Positions 19,243 to 30,200 of a stretch of DNA of 60,000 nucleotides are shown one piece after another. Position 1 is the stretch's first letter; each line of letters begins with the position of its first letter. The position numbers and the translations under genes were made by a program. The DNA comes from Bolinopsis microptera. Its lineage: Eukaryota > Ctenophora > Tentaculata > Lobata > Bolinopsidae. The stretch spans positions 15,645,837-15,705,836 of the forward strand of contig NC_087073.1 of NCBI RefSeq assembly GCF_026151205.1. Reading direction: 5' to 3'. The notes under the pieces were generated by a model. It saw only the letters and a program-made list of their open reading frames with translations. It did no database searches and had not been told where the DNA came from.

Positions 19243-20360
19243 TTGCAGATTTAAGTTACGGGAAAACCAGCGGACCTAGCGGCAATATCGGATAGCTAGT
19301 GGAAACTAACGGATGTCTTACGGAAGCTAGCGAATGCCTAGCGGACATCTCACATCTAACGCGCGCAATTTTGCCGCGCAGCGTTATTACCTAGCGGAAG
19401 ACAGCGGATAGCTAGCGGGATTTAGCGGTGTATCATGTCATTTTAGTTAATAATCGGTCTGCAGTCCATTTACATTTAGCTTAGCTGCAACCATTGGCTC
19501 TTACTTTGATTGACGATGTCAATCCGTCGAGATCGTTGCTCTGCGAAGCAGAGCAACGATCGACGAAGCAAGAATGCTAGAACGATGCGAAGCAAGAATG
19601 CTAGAACGATGCGAAGCAAGAATGCTAGTTCGCGCGGCGCGTCGAAGCGGCGAAGTCCTCCAAGTTCTTACTAAATCGTTCGCCCAAAAATTTCATGTGA
19701 CTTTGGTTTTTTTGGTTTTGCAGCCGTACAAAACGGTTTTACATAAACCCTAATCCCAACCCTAACCATAACCCCGAAGCTATCCATAATCTTAACTACA
19801 ACCCTAACCCTAAGCCTAAATAATCGAATTCACGTTTTACTAGCCTGTACTGTGACCAAAACGGTTTTTTACCCATAACTCTCCAGGGAAGCATTTTAAC
19901 CCTACGTCATGGTTGGTGATTCGGAATCAGCGTCCAAAAATACACCGATCTAGATCACTTTCATGCCTAAAGGGCCTTTTATTTTCACAAGAATTTTCTT
20001 AAAATTTGGGCGAGCGATTTAGTAGGAGCGGCAACCATTAGACCTCAAATTTATTCATTTTATGCATATAATGATCAAGCCGCACTTGATTCACGATGTC
20101 AATCCTTCGCATCTCGCCGATCTGCATAATCTCGCCGATCTGCATAATCTGTGGTTGCGAGAAGCATTATCGCATATTGGATGCGCGAGAAGCATTATTG
20201 GATGCGCGCGCGCGACCCAAAAGCCGCACATGATGTACAGGTATGAGATGTACAGGTATGAGTGCTGCATTTTAGCGCGTTTCCTTTAGGCGTCCGCTAG
20301 TTTCCGCTGTGTAACCGCTATATTCCGATAGCTGACCGCTGGCTTTTCTGTAACTTAAAT
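19243..20360. repeat. Large inverted-repeat block with TAGCGGA-type short repeats
   Basis: Left arm GATTTAAGTTACGGGAAAAC and following TAGCGGA/AGCGGAT words (19243-19320) are inverted at 20280-20360. Between them lie a TTAGGG MITE and another GATTCACGATGTCAATCC foldback arm (20090 on). Copy B holds the same at about 24957-26050. Confidence 0.65.
19671..20022 (-). mobile_element. 352 bp MITE with TTAGGG-like core, copy A, unit 2 (inverted)
   Basis: Same element as 18661-19019 in the opposite orientation (ACCCTAA-type core at 19747-19815), again flanked by TA. The two copies form a large inverted repeat with about 650 bp between them. Confidence 0.8.
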
Positions 20361-20625
20361 CAGGTAATACGGAGCTGTGTTACAACGTGTATCAACAAAA
20401 TCAAGTAATATGCTCGCGCGCGACGGTACGTGAAACGACTCCACGCACCACTGTTACTTGCCGAATTAAATACTGTTCCGCGCGTTCCGTAAAATTGGTA
20501 TCAAATGGATACAATTTAAATATCCCCATTTTGTCCTGAAACCTGTCGGAAGCTTTCATGATATGTTTTTATAGTGACGTTATGTACTAGAGGAGTGGTC
20601 TGATAACCCAACCCACTGCTATGAG

Positions 20626-21331
20626 TGTCCAATTCCACAATCCTACATCAAACGTCAAATCGACAACAAAGTCAACAGACTGAATCAGGAAACTTGGGTA
20701 ACTGACGGTCCCAGACACACCAAACTGACACTCGGCCACAAGCATGCCAAAATCATCAAAAACCTCAACACTACACTCAGCAACAACAGACAGGATTACA
20801 GAACTGCAGTTCACCTCATCACGGGTCACTGCGGCCTAAATAAACACCTTCACACCATTTGCAAATCAAACACCAGTGCTTGTCCTATGTGCGGGGACGG
20901 AGAGGAAACTGTCTCACACTTCCTTGGACAGTGTCCGGCTATTGCCCAAATTAGAGGTCAATATTTCCAAGACTACTACCTCTCTGTCAATGACATATTC
21001 GACAACCAACACATCACCACAATTGTCAATTTCGCAAACCGCACCAAACGCTTAATTGTGCCGGAAGAGCTGGATCAGACCGGGGTGACTTAAAGTATTA
21101 TCTCATATGCTGTCTCGTCTCGTTTTACTTTTCCAAACCCAGCTGGCATTTAAGCGTATCATTTTGACTCATATAACATCTTACACCATCCTCCACCAAT
21201 CACTCTGATCTCACCGGTAACCTTCCCCAAGGTTGCCACACCCCAGAGGTAGGCAGAGCATCTCAATGCTATCCTCTCGTGGGCTATCTTAGCCCAGCCT
21301 CTCTAAAAAAAAAAAAGAAAAAAAAAAAAAA
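20626..21331 (+). mobile_element. LINE tail in copy B
   Basis: ORF2 C-terminal frame and 3' UTR identical to the copy at 15 kb, ending in the same A-rich tail; followed by the right piece of the 317 bp-repeat relic (21332-21482). Its left end is the duplication junction and not a reverse-transcription end. Confidence 0.9.
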
Positions 21332-22390
21332 GAGGGAGTTATGTGCCTCGCCGGGCTAAAGTAGTGGATGACCTTGCTGTACGGCAAGTTAAACAAGGAT
21401 CTGAAACTACTAGGTTCCGTACAGACTCAACTCTGCACCCGTGTCAATATGTTCATTATATGCAAGCCTCTTGATTTATAATAGTAAAAAGGGTATAATG
21501 GCTGACGGTCGTGCTTGCCAGCACTGTGATAACAGATTACTCTTACATTACTTGGACCAGTTCCAGACCTTTTCTTGACGGTTACATTTGTCCGGTAGTG
21601 TTCTTGCCGATAGATAGCTGGCCTATAACCGGTCTTGCTACTACATGTGGAACACAAATGGCAAAACATTGGGAGGGGCACTCCACATGGAGTGCTCTTC
21701 GCTGTTCAAGGATTAAGGCCACTTTTTGCCACCTTTCTTGTCTGTCAAATATCTTTAGTTGCGAACATCGTAAAAGGCTGAAAATTCGGCGAATATGTAC
21801 ATTGTACAATGCCGACCGGCACAATGCCGACCGGCATTGTACAGATTTGCCGTACATTATAATAATGTAAGGGAGGAAGGCCATTTTAAGAAAACTTCAG
21901 CAGGATAATATCACATAACTAAACCATTGATTGCAAGCCACAAATAGCCACTAGTGTAAATATAGGGTATATGAATATCGCCACACCCAGTAAAAAAGGG
22001 CTCAAATTTATGGCTCTTTTGCAAAGGCTTAGAATAAGTATTTTATTACCATGGTAAAACTTTCTCGGGCCTTCAGCCCTCTTAAGTTCTACCCGGTCAT
22101 ATCTATACTTATTCAGTTATTCAACATGGCTTACTGAGTAGTGTGTGGATATGATCGAGAAAATATGTATTTAGCATTATCAATAGCAGTATTAAGTAAC
22201 TTATTAAGTTTTTTAAAATTACACATACCCTGGTCGTCTCGCTCGCTCGTCTCACGTACCAGGATTCAGGAAGCTTGAAAAGAGCGCCGCGCACAGGGAT
22301 TGGCGAGCCAGGTAACAACAGGGTTGATGGTTATCAAGGGTTAAAGCATGAAAACTATACATGTTGTTCATTAACACTACGTACTTGCAG

Positions 22391-22597
22391 TATTCAGACA
22401 GCATCTCATACATGAGATGGAACAACCCACAGAACGTCCCACCAATTGTTGTTCCAGTGCAACTGCAGCCAGCTATAAATGTGCAAGAGGAGCCGTTGTC
22501 TTCAAGTTCAGATCCAACTCTGTTTAATGTTGTTGTGGACAGTGAGCAGAATATTCCAAATTATGAAGTAGTGATGAGTTATCCCGCGGTGGTCTGA
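22391..22597 (+). CDS. Exon-like frame, copy B, unknown protein
   Basis: After acceptor GTACTTGCAG the frame runs about 68 codons to TGA 22595-22597. It reads YSDSISYMRWNNPQN, then Pro/Val-rich sequence and SSSSDPTLFNVVVDSEQN. The composition is that of a soluble or disordered protein end and not random AT-rich DNA. It could be the terminal exon of an element-encoded or host gene whose other exons are not evident. A short Cys-containing frame begins at ATG near 21499 (MADGRACQHCDNR) about 900 bp upstream and may belong to it. Confidence 0.3.
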   Translation, partial: YSDSISYMRWNNPQNVPPIVVPVQLQPAINVQEEPLSSSSDPTLFNVVVDSEQNIPNYEVVMSYPAVV

Positions 22598-22972
22598 GGG
22601 CTCTTGCTAAATCACTCACCTAAATCATGATGACTATAGTGTATAGTGAAAACGTTTGCGCGTCTCCTACCTTTTAAATTATATATCAATATGCACGTTA
22701 GTAATTGTTTGAGATATGTTTAGCGCATACCAGTTCCATATAGAGTAGATATAAGCAATCAGGACTGATATTGTTTTCTAAAAATGTTATAAAACACGGC
22801 TCGACTATATCATGCTATTCAATCTATTGTACTTTTTTCTTTTGAGGTTTCTGACTCAGACTGCAGCTCTATATAATAATGGTTAAAAAGGTCCTGCGAT
22901 TTTCGCGTCATAGCGTATAAACAGTCGCCGTGTTGAAGTTGAACTGTTACGGTTTCGTATAGTACTGTCGGG

Positions 22973-23315
22973 TTGTCATACTCATACGTTGTATGTCGTA
23001 TGACCCACCGCGAACGAGTGCGCGGCTCCCCCTGTATCGTCAGGACGTGAAACGACCGTGGGGGTCACGACGTGATACAACTGTCGGGTACTAAATAGGT
23101 TGTGAACAAGAAAAATGCGGCCGCTTTTCTTTTGTGGATGGCCACTCAATTTCCCGATTCGATCCGTGATGGCATATTTTATCATATTCCATACATCATA
23201 TACATAACAACCTGGGGAACCCTTCATGTATCACGTTGTGACCCCCACGGTCGTTTCAAGCTATGGTGACAATACAGGGGGAGCCGTGCGCGGCGGGTCA
23301 TACAACGTATGAAAA
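22973..23315. mobile_element. Pair of hairpin MITEs, copy B
   Basis: Duplicates of the two MITEs at 17269-17376 and 17519-17611 (22973-23080 and 23223-23315), with the same flanking 8 bp duplications, so they were present before the 5.7 kb duplication. Confidence 0.85.
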
Positions 23316-24276
23316 GGGAACCCAGTCTTAACTGTTTATAAGCACATGCAGATATGACGGAGTTGGGAGTGACAGGCCGAGCGCCGCCCAGTTAATATAA
23401 TTTCATGTTGCATTTGAAAATCGTGTATATTTCTATGTACTTATGTATTTGTAACTATATGTTTATTGTTTATGTAACCTGACAGTGACACGGATCAGGG
23501 ATCTGTGCAAAATTAAAATAGTAATTATAACTCAAAATAATAATAATTTGTCATTTGTAGCGCGATGCGTTACTATGCCGCGCCGCGCATTCAATTATGC
23601 TTATCGCAACGATCGGCGCGGCGAAATGAGCTACTGGGCCTCGCCGAGCTGCGGAGAATTGACATCGTCAATTAATATGCCATCAATAATAGTGCCAGCA
23701 TAGTGGGCTACGTACATGGTGAAATTAACAATGTACTTGGTCAGTTCAGCACCGCGCGCCAACAATTGTTTAATTCAGATTATCGCGAAAAATAACTTTG
23801 CGCAGGTAGAAACGCGTGGGCGATAACTGGGAGCGGGAGCACGTACGTACGCTCGCAAGTTACCATATACAAAACACCGCGTCACGTCCGCTAACCCTTG
23901 TCCTTGACTCTTTTGTGCCTTCGGAACTTTGTAGGTTTACACCTACCAGGACGCGCGCCGAGTTGGACTCGTCGACGGTCCTGTTCCAATGACCCAATGT
24001 ATGGCCATGGAACAGATATTTTACGAGTATCACCCGTTAATCGGAACTTTGAGTCATGGATCGGGGAAAATTTGACCATTGTTAATGATCTGGTCCGGCG
24101 CGCGCTACTTCGTAGCACTTGCCATCGCGCGCTACTTCGAAGAAATTTAGACGAGTAACATCCGTCAAGGAAAAATCCTTCCTATACACGTTGCAAAACT
24201 CTTTCGTATACTCCGACCGGCTTTTGTGGCCAGAGGCCGCCGCGCGCGAAAAGGGGTTACCACAGGTCCGTATAAT

Positions 24277-24950
24277 ATATATAGTTGTAGCGCGATGCAC
24301 TACTGGGTCGCGCCGCGCATCAAATAATTCTTCTCTTCGGTAGATCGGCGAGATGCACTACTGCAGCGCTCCTACTAAATCGCTCGCCCAAATTTTAAGA
24401 AAATTCTTGTGAGAAGGCCCTTTGGGTATGAAAGTGATTTGAATCGGTGTATTTTTGGACGCTGATTCCGAATCACCCCCCATGACCTAGGGTTAAAATG
24501 CTTCCCTGGAGAGTTATTGGCAAAAAACCGTTTTGGTCACGTGATAGGCTAGTAAAATACTAATTCGATTGTTTAGGGCTCGGGTTAGAGTTAGGGTTGT
24601 GGTAAGGGTTATGGTTAGCTTCGGGGTTATGGTGAGGGTTAGGGTTGGGATAAGGGTTTATATAAGACCGTTTTGTACGGCTGCAAAACCATAAAAACCA
24701 AAGTCACGTGAAATTTTTGGGCGAGCGAATTAGTAAAAGCCGCACCACTGTGCCTCACCGAGCTGCGAAGGATTCACATCGTGAATCAATATATATATAT
24801 ATATATATATATAGCTTGATTCACGATGTCAATCCTTCGCAGCTCGGTGAGGCACAGTGGTGCATTTCGCCGATCTACCGAAGTGTGGTTGCGAGAAGCA
24901 TTATTTGATGCGCGCGCGACCCAGTAGTGCATCGCGCTACAAATATATAG
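24277..24950. mobile_element. Foldback element, copy B
   Basis: Duplicate of 18563-19236 with a 5 bp TAATA-type expansion at its left edge. Confidence 0.75.
24375..24733 (+). mobile_element. TTAGGG-core MITE, copy B, unit 1
   Basis: Duplicate of 18661-19019, same TA flanks and the same 359 bp length. Confidence 0.8.
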
Positions 24951-25365
24951 CCGATTTTGCAGATTTAAGTTACGGGAAAACCAGCGGACCTAGCGGCAAT
25001 ATCGGATAGCTAGTGGAAACTAACGGATGTCTTACGGAAGCTAGCGAATGCCTAGCGGACATCTCACATCTAACGCGCGCAATTTTGCCGCGCAGCGTTA
25101 TTACCTAGCGGAAGACAGCGGATAGCTAGCGGGATTTAGCGGTGTATCATGTCATTTTAGTTAATAATCGGTCTGCAGTCCATTTACATTTAGCTTAGCT
25201 GCAACCATTGGCTCTTACTTTGATTGACGATGTCAATCCGTCGAGATCGTTGCTCTGCGAAGCAGAGCAACGATCGACGAAGCAAGAATGCTAGAATAGA
25301 ACGATGCGAAGCAAGAATGCTAGTTCGCGCGGCGCGTCGAAGCGGCGAAGTCCTCCAAGTTCTTA

Positions 25366-25717
25366 CTAAATCGCTCGCCCAAAAATTTCATGTGACTTTG
25401 GTTTTTTTGGTTTTGCAGCCGTACAAAACGGTTTTACATAAACCCTAATCCCAACCCTAACCATAACCCCGAAGCTATCCATAATCTTAACTACAACCCT
25501 AACCCTAAGCCTAAATAATCGAATTCACGTTTTACTAGCCTGTACTGTGACCAAAACGGTTTTTTACCCATAACTCTCCAGGGAAGCATTTTAACCCTAC
25601 GTCATGGTTGGTGATTCGGAATCAGCGTCCAAAAATACACCGATCTAGATCACTTTCATGCCTAAAGGGCCTTTTATTTTCACAAGAATTTTCTTAAAAT
25701 TTGGGCGCGCGATTTAG
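25366..25717 (-). mobile_element. TTAGGG-core MITE, copy B, unit 2 (inverted)
   Basis: Duplicate of 19671-20022. Terminal repeat reads GCGCGCGATTTAG where copy A has GCGAGCGATTTAG. Confidence 0.8.
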
Positions 25718-26305
25718 TAGGAGCGGCAACCATTAGACCTCAAATTTATTCATTTTATTCATATAATGATCAAGCCGCACTTGATTCACGATGTCAATCC
25801 TTCGCATCTCGCCGATCTGCATAATCTCGCCGATCTGCATAATCTGTGGTTGCGAGAAGCATTATCGCATATTGGATGCGCGAGAAGCATTATTGGATGC
25901 GCGCGCGCGACCCAAAAGCCGCACATGATGTACAGGTATGAGTGCTGCATTTTAGCGCGTTTCCTTTAGGCGTCCGCTAGTTTCCGCTGTGTAACCGCTA
26001 TATTCCGATAGCTGACCGCTGGCTTTTCTGTAACTTAAATCAGGTAATACGGAGCTGTGTTACAACGTGTATCAACAAAATCAAGTAATATGCGCGCGCG
26101 CGACGGTACGTGAAACGACTCCACGCACCACTGTTACTTGCCGAATTAAATACTGTTCCGCGCGTTCCGTAAAATTGGTATCAAATGGATACAATTTAAA
26201 TATCCCCATTTTGTCCTGAAACCTGTCGGAAGCTTTCATGATATGTTTTTATAGTGACGTTATGTACTAGAGGAGTGGTCTGATAACCCAACCCACTGCT
26301 ATGAG

Positions 26306-27238
26306 GGGGGAGGGAGTGGGGATGGTAGGTGGACTTCAATATTTTCTTTCTGACATTTCTTATGAATTTTTTCCTAAAACACTTCAGCTGATAAATAGCT
26401 CGATTGGAAATATTTCCTCCACATTTTCATCGTTTTAAGTTAACCTTTGCAAATAAAGATTTCGGTAACAATTATTGAAATCAAGAGGTATGCTCCTGAT
26501 CCCATTCGTCTTAAATAGCACGGCGATGATGATATAAGTAATTACCCGAATATAATTTCAAATAGTCGTAAAATACAATTCTCTCTTAACAGTGTAAGTT
26601 TACTTAACAGAAAATTGAATCATAAATGAAGTAAACAAAAATATCAAAAAAAACCATCTCATTGAAAATCCAGTCACAATCACATGTTACCACACCTGGA
26701 GAAGTGGACCTGCCAATATTATAAACTTCATTATAAACACTAATTTGTGTGTCCTTCTCGACAAAGAATAAATTATTTGACAAAAGAGAAACCAAGCATA
26801 ATTATAAGTGCACATTCGCAACTAAATATTTATGTAAGCAGTAAATCACATTCGCCCTGTTTCTTTTTCGGTACAAAATAAACGTTTAATAGATAAACAA
26901 TTTAAGAATTTTTAAGTAAATAGGTGTTGAAAGATTTTTAGAAACACTAAGTTGATAATATATCTCTACTACATCATAATTAATTATGTGATTATGTGAT
27001 ATCAAGCCAGCAAGATGTACATTGAATCGATATTTCAATTCATTAGGATATGTATCAAAGGAACTATTTGTAATTAGCAAAAACATTTGCCCTTCACTAT
27101 ACCCATTTACCCATTACCCCACTTTATGATAACTGTACGAGTCAATTATACGATATCGACAAAGTTAACTATAGAAATCACGGTAATATAAAAGAGTGAC
27201 CACAAGCAAATAATCAACTAATAAATCAACTCATCAGC
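26306..27238. other. Spacer before the KIAA2013-like gene 3' end
   Basis: AT-rich DNA beginning with a G-rich patch at the duplication edge. No exon or element seen. Confidence 0.5.
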
Positions 27239-30200
27239 CTATCTAGCTGATTTATTTAACCCCCTGTCGCCGCTACAAAATTCCTTATAGATCATATGAA
27301 ATAAGAGTGCGTGGAATACAACGATAACCATGGAAATGACAATGATGAATAGTGCTGAAATAGGATGTTCTTCCAGCGAGTGAAGATCTAGTCCGTGGTG
27401 TTCTTGTATAAGCTGCCTGTGAAAGGAGAGTGGGGTAGAAAAAATGAATGTTATAATCTAGCGATAATGCTGAGCTTGTTTGATAAAAATAGCGGAAACC
27501 TGATCTGATTTCAAAAGTTGTCATGACCACCGTGAAATCACCAAATAAAATATAAATTATCAAACTAACCTAAGAGTGATGAGCTGTTCCTGTTGAGTTG
27601 CGATATACACAATAGGAGTGGCTGGGTTAGTGGGGTGTATGGAGAATGTGATCTCCTTTCCGTTGCTCGGAACTGTTGCTATCTCGCTCGCGCAGATCTG
27701 ATCACATGCGTATAACGGGATGTCGTTGAACTCTGGATTCTTCCAGATCTTCACCTGAGATAATTGTCATGTTAGTTATCTCGCTAGATTCCGTTATTGC
27801 ACGTTAAAATTTAAATCATCCCCCATGATAATGTTTGGGATGGGCACCTTCCTTTAAACGCTTCATGATTCAGATAAACAGTTAAATATTTGAAAATTGC
27901 AAGAACTTCCCTAATTATGCGCATTCTCATTAATTAAATTTCATCTTAATGATACAATAATTTCATTCCAAACCATTTCACCATCCTTCAACGTAGACCC
28001 TTGGTCTACAAAAACAGTCTGTGCAACCTACTTTACAGTCTAGATTCTAGACTCTAGAAGGAAGATAAATGATTCATGCTAGCAACTTCAGTCGGATTTT
28101 ACGTTTATCTATGTCACTAGCGGTCATTTCAAGGTCACTAAACGTAACGAGGACGGAAAATAAAAAATGATCCGTTGGAACATGCACTGAAATTAGAGCA
28201 TAGAGAGAATCCTCTACGCTACATGATCTGACATGTAAATATGTGTTATGAAAAGGCAGAGTTTTAAAATGGCCGGATCATGCATTTTTGATTACAGACA
28301 AAGAAACGATAGAACAACCGGCCCCGGAGATATTCATGATCTAATGAGGCATAATATGCTCATATTATGATGACGGCAATGGATTAGGAATCTAAGGCTA
28401 ATTAGAAATGAAATTTATAAGATCACGTCAGTATGGCTTGGTTGACGTGGTCACGTGAAATGACAGTCAGGCTGATGACTCTAAACAGAAGCATTATAGT
28501 TGTACAATATGATTTATTCGTCCAAAAGAAGGTTTAAGATTTTCCAATACTAGGCAGATATTATCCAGATGTCAGTTGTAAATAGTAAATTTATTGGTTT
28601 GCAAATAGCTTGAAATGAAGCTCCAGCAATGTGATTCCAGGTTATTAACAGAATCTAAAAGAAAATGCTAGTTATGCTACTCACGTATCCAGTGTGGGAA
28701 GGAGTGTTAACAGCTACAGAAATGTTGATAAGTATCTCCTGAAACTCTATACCCCACAGGGTTATGTACCCCTCCATTGAGTGGGGGTTCAGAGCCAGTT
28801 CCAACCCGTGTATAGTCTGTGGATATACATTATACATTATACATTATATAATATTATCATGTATAATATATATAATTATATACAATAGTTGTAGATGTGC
28901 GATATTTGTATGTTCCATTAGAACATTGTCATCACAGAGTCGAGTCTATTAAAAAATCAGAAAGTTTCTTGAAAGAATCGTCAAATGAGACTCAATTTAA
29001 ACACTACACGACATAATCAGATTATATTATTTGTATTAATTGTTATATGTATATATACATTACATCGCAGAATATGTAGTAATTTAACTAAGGAGTTATA
29101 TTACTTGTCACTATATTCAGATTACCCTGTAGTGCAGAGTATGTGGATATAATACAATATGTAACAACAACACTGTCTATCCATAGACTACTGATAACTT
29201 GTCAAGACATAGCTACCTCTCGGACTTGCATTACAGCTGATTCGTTTCTTTATGATTTTATTATAGCAGCTGGAGATAACAAAGGTAATCACAGCACACC
29301 GTTTAAATACATACAACTAACAAGCTCTAACCTCAATGAGACCAGTGAAGGATCTGAGAAGAGCCTGATAAAACATGAGCCTGCTAGAAGTGCTGAACTC
29401 ACTACAGCCCCCAGTAGCGAGGACTGTTTTCCAGGAGGATAACCTAGCGTAGGCTGCGTCCAGAGACTTCACTTGAGTCCACAACACCTGGACAAGGAAT
29501 GTTCTAGAACTATTCGTTATACTTTTAATTAATGTATGTGATGTATTTTTAGTGTACAATGCAGATTGTATACTTGTATTATTTAGTCACTGGATTACAC
29601 GTAGGTGAGACTCATATCAACATGTTAACATGTAAAATGACAGTTGAATGAGGAGCTGACTGCTGAGCGCTCCTATAAGGAGAAGGCACGGCTGGTACCT
29701 ACCGGGGAATGGCTGCTGGGTGAGCCCTTAAAACAGTTAGTAGTGGAGGATTCAGGTATAAGAGTGGGGGGCTTGTACATACTGATCAGATAGTACATTG
29801 TCAGGTTCACTTCCAGGGGTTTAGCCATCAGATGGTCTTGGAGCGGTTGTAACCGTAAACCTGAGAGAAGGAGTGTCAACTTAGTTTTAAGGGGTAGGAT
29901 TGTAGACGAATATCTTACAGTTGAAATTTACATTTAATAAAGTCATTGAGATAATCTTAATAAAGCTGAGATAATCTTAATAAACCTGAGAAAAGGAGTT
30001 TAGTTACAATCTAGTGTTAAGGGTTAGAATTACAAGCCAATTGTAGACGAATGTCTTACAGTTTAAACTCAATTTATGTATCAAATTATGGATATGTCAT
30101 TGTCTTGTACTAGAGTGACCCAATCCGCTAATAGCTTTGACATAATTTTTTGTAAACGAATTTTATTTTAACCTAGCAACTTATTTGTGCGTGGAAATAC

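Larger units (their letters stand above)
14925..20625 (+). repeat. 5.70 kb tandem duplication, copy A
   Basis: The segment from TGTCCAATTCC (14925) to CACTGCTATGAG (20625) is repeated directly afterwards at 20626-26305. Copy-specific changes are few: in A one G is missing near 15973 and GA near 16716, while A carries an extra 16-25 bp short tandem unit near 19.6 and 20.24 kb. The junction joins CTATGAG to TGTCC with only AG shared by both ends, so the duplication is a microhomology-type event and did not use long repeats. Confidence 0.95.
20626..26305 (+). repeat. 5.68 kb tandem duplication, copy B
   Basis: Second copy, >99% identical to copy A by eye. It begins inside the LINE ORF2 tail, so its LINE lacks the 5' end that copy A keeps, and ends at CTATGAG before a G-rich stretch (GAGGGGGGAGGGAG). 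B has short insertions near 23.88 and 24.27 kb and lacks one copy of two short tandem units. Confidence 0.95.

Noticed and set aside
21511-21884. 119- and 100-residue ORFs on opposite strands (and their copy A versions)
   Set aside because: They overlap each other, contain a palindromic GCCGACCGGCA stretch and show no recognisable domain; no splice support.
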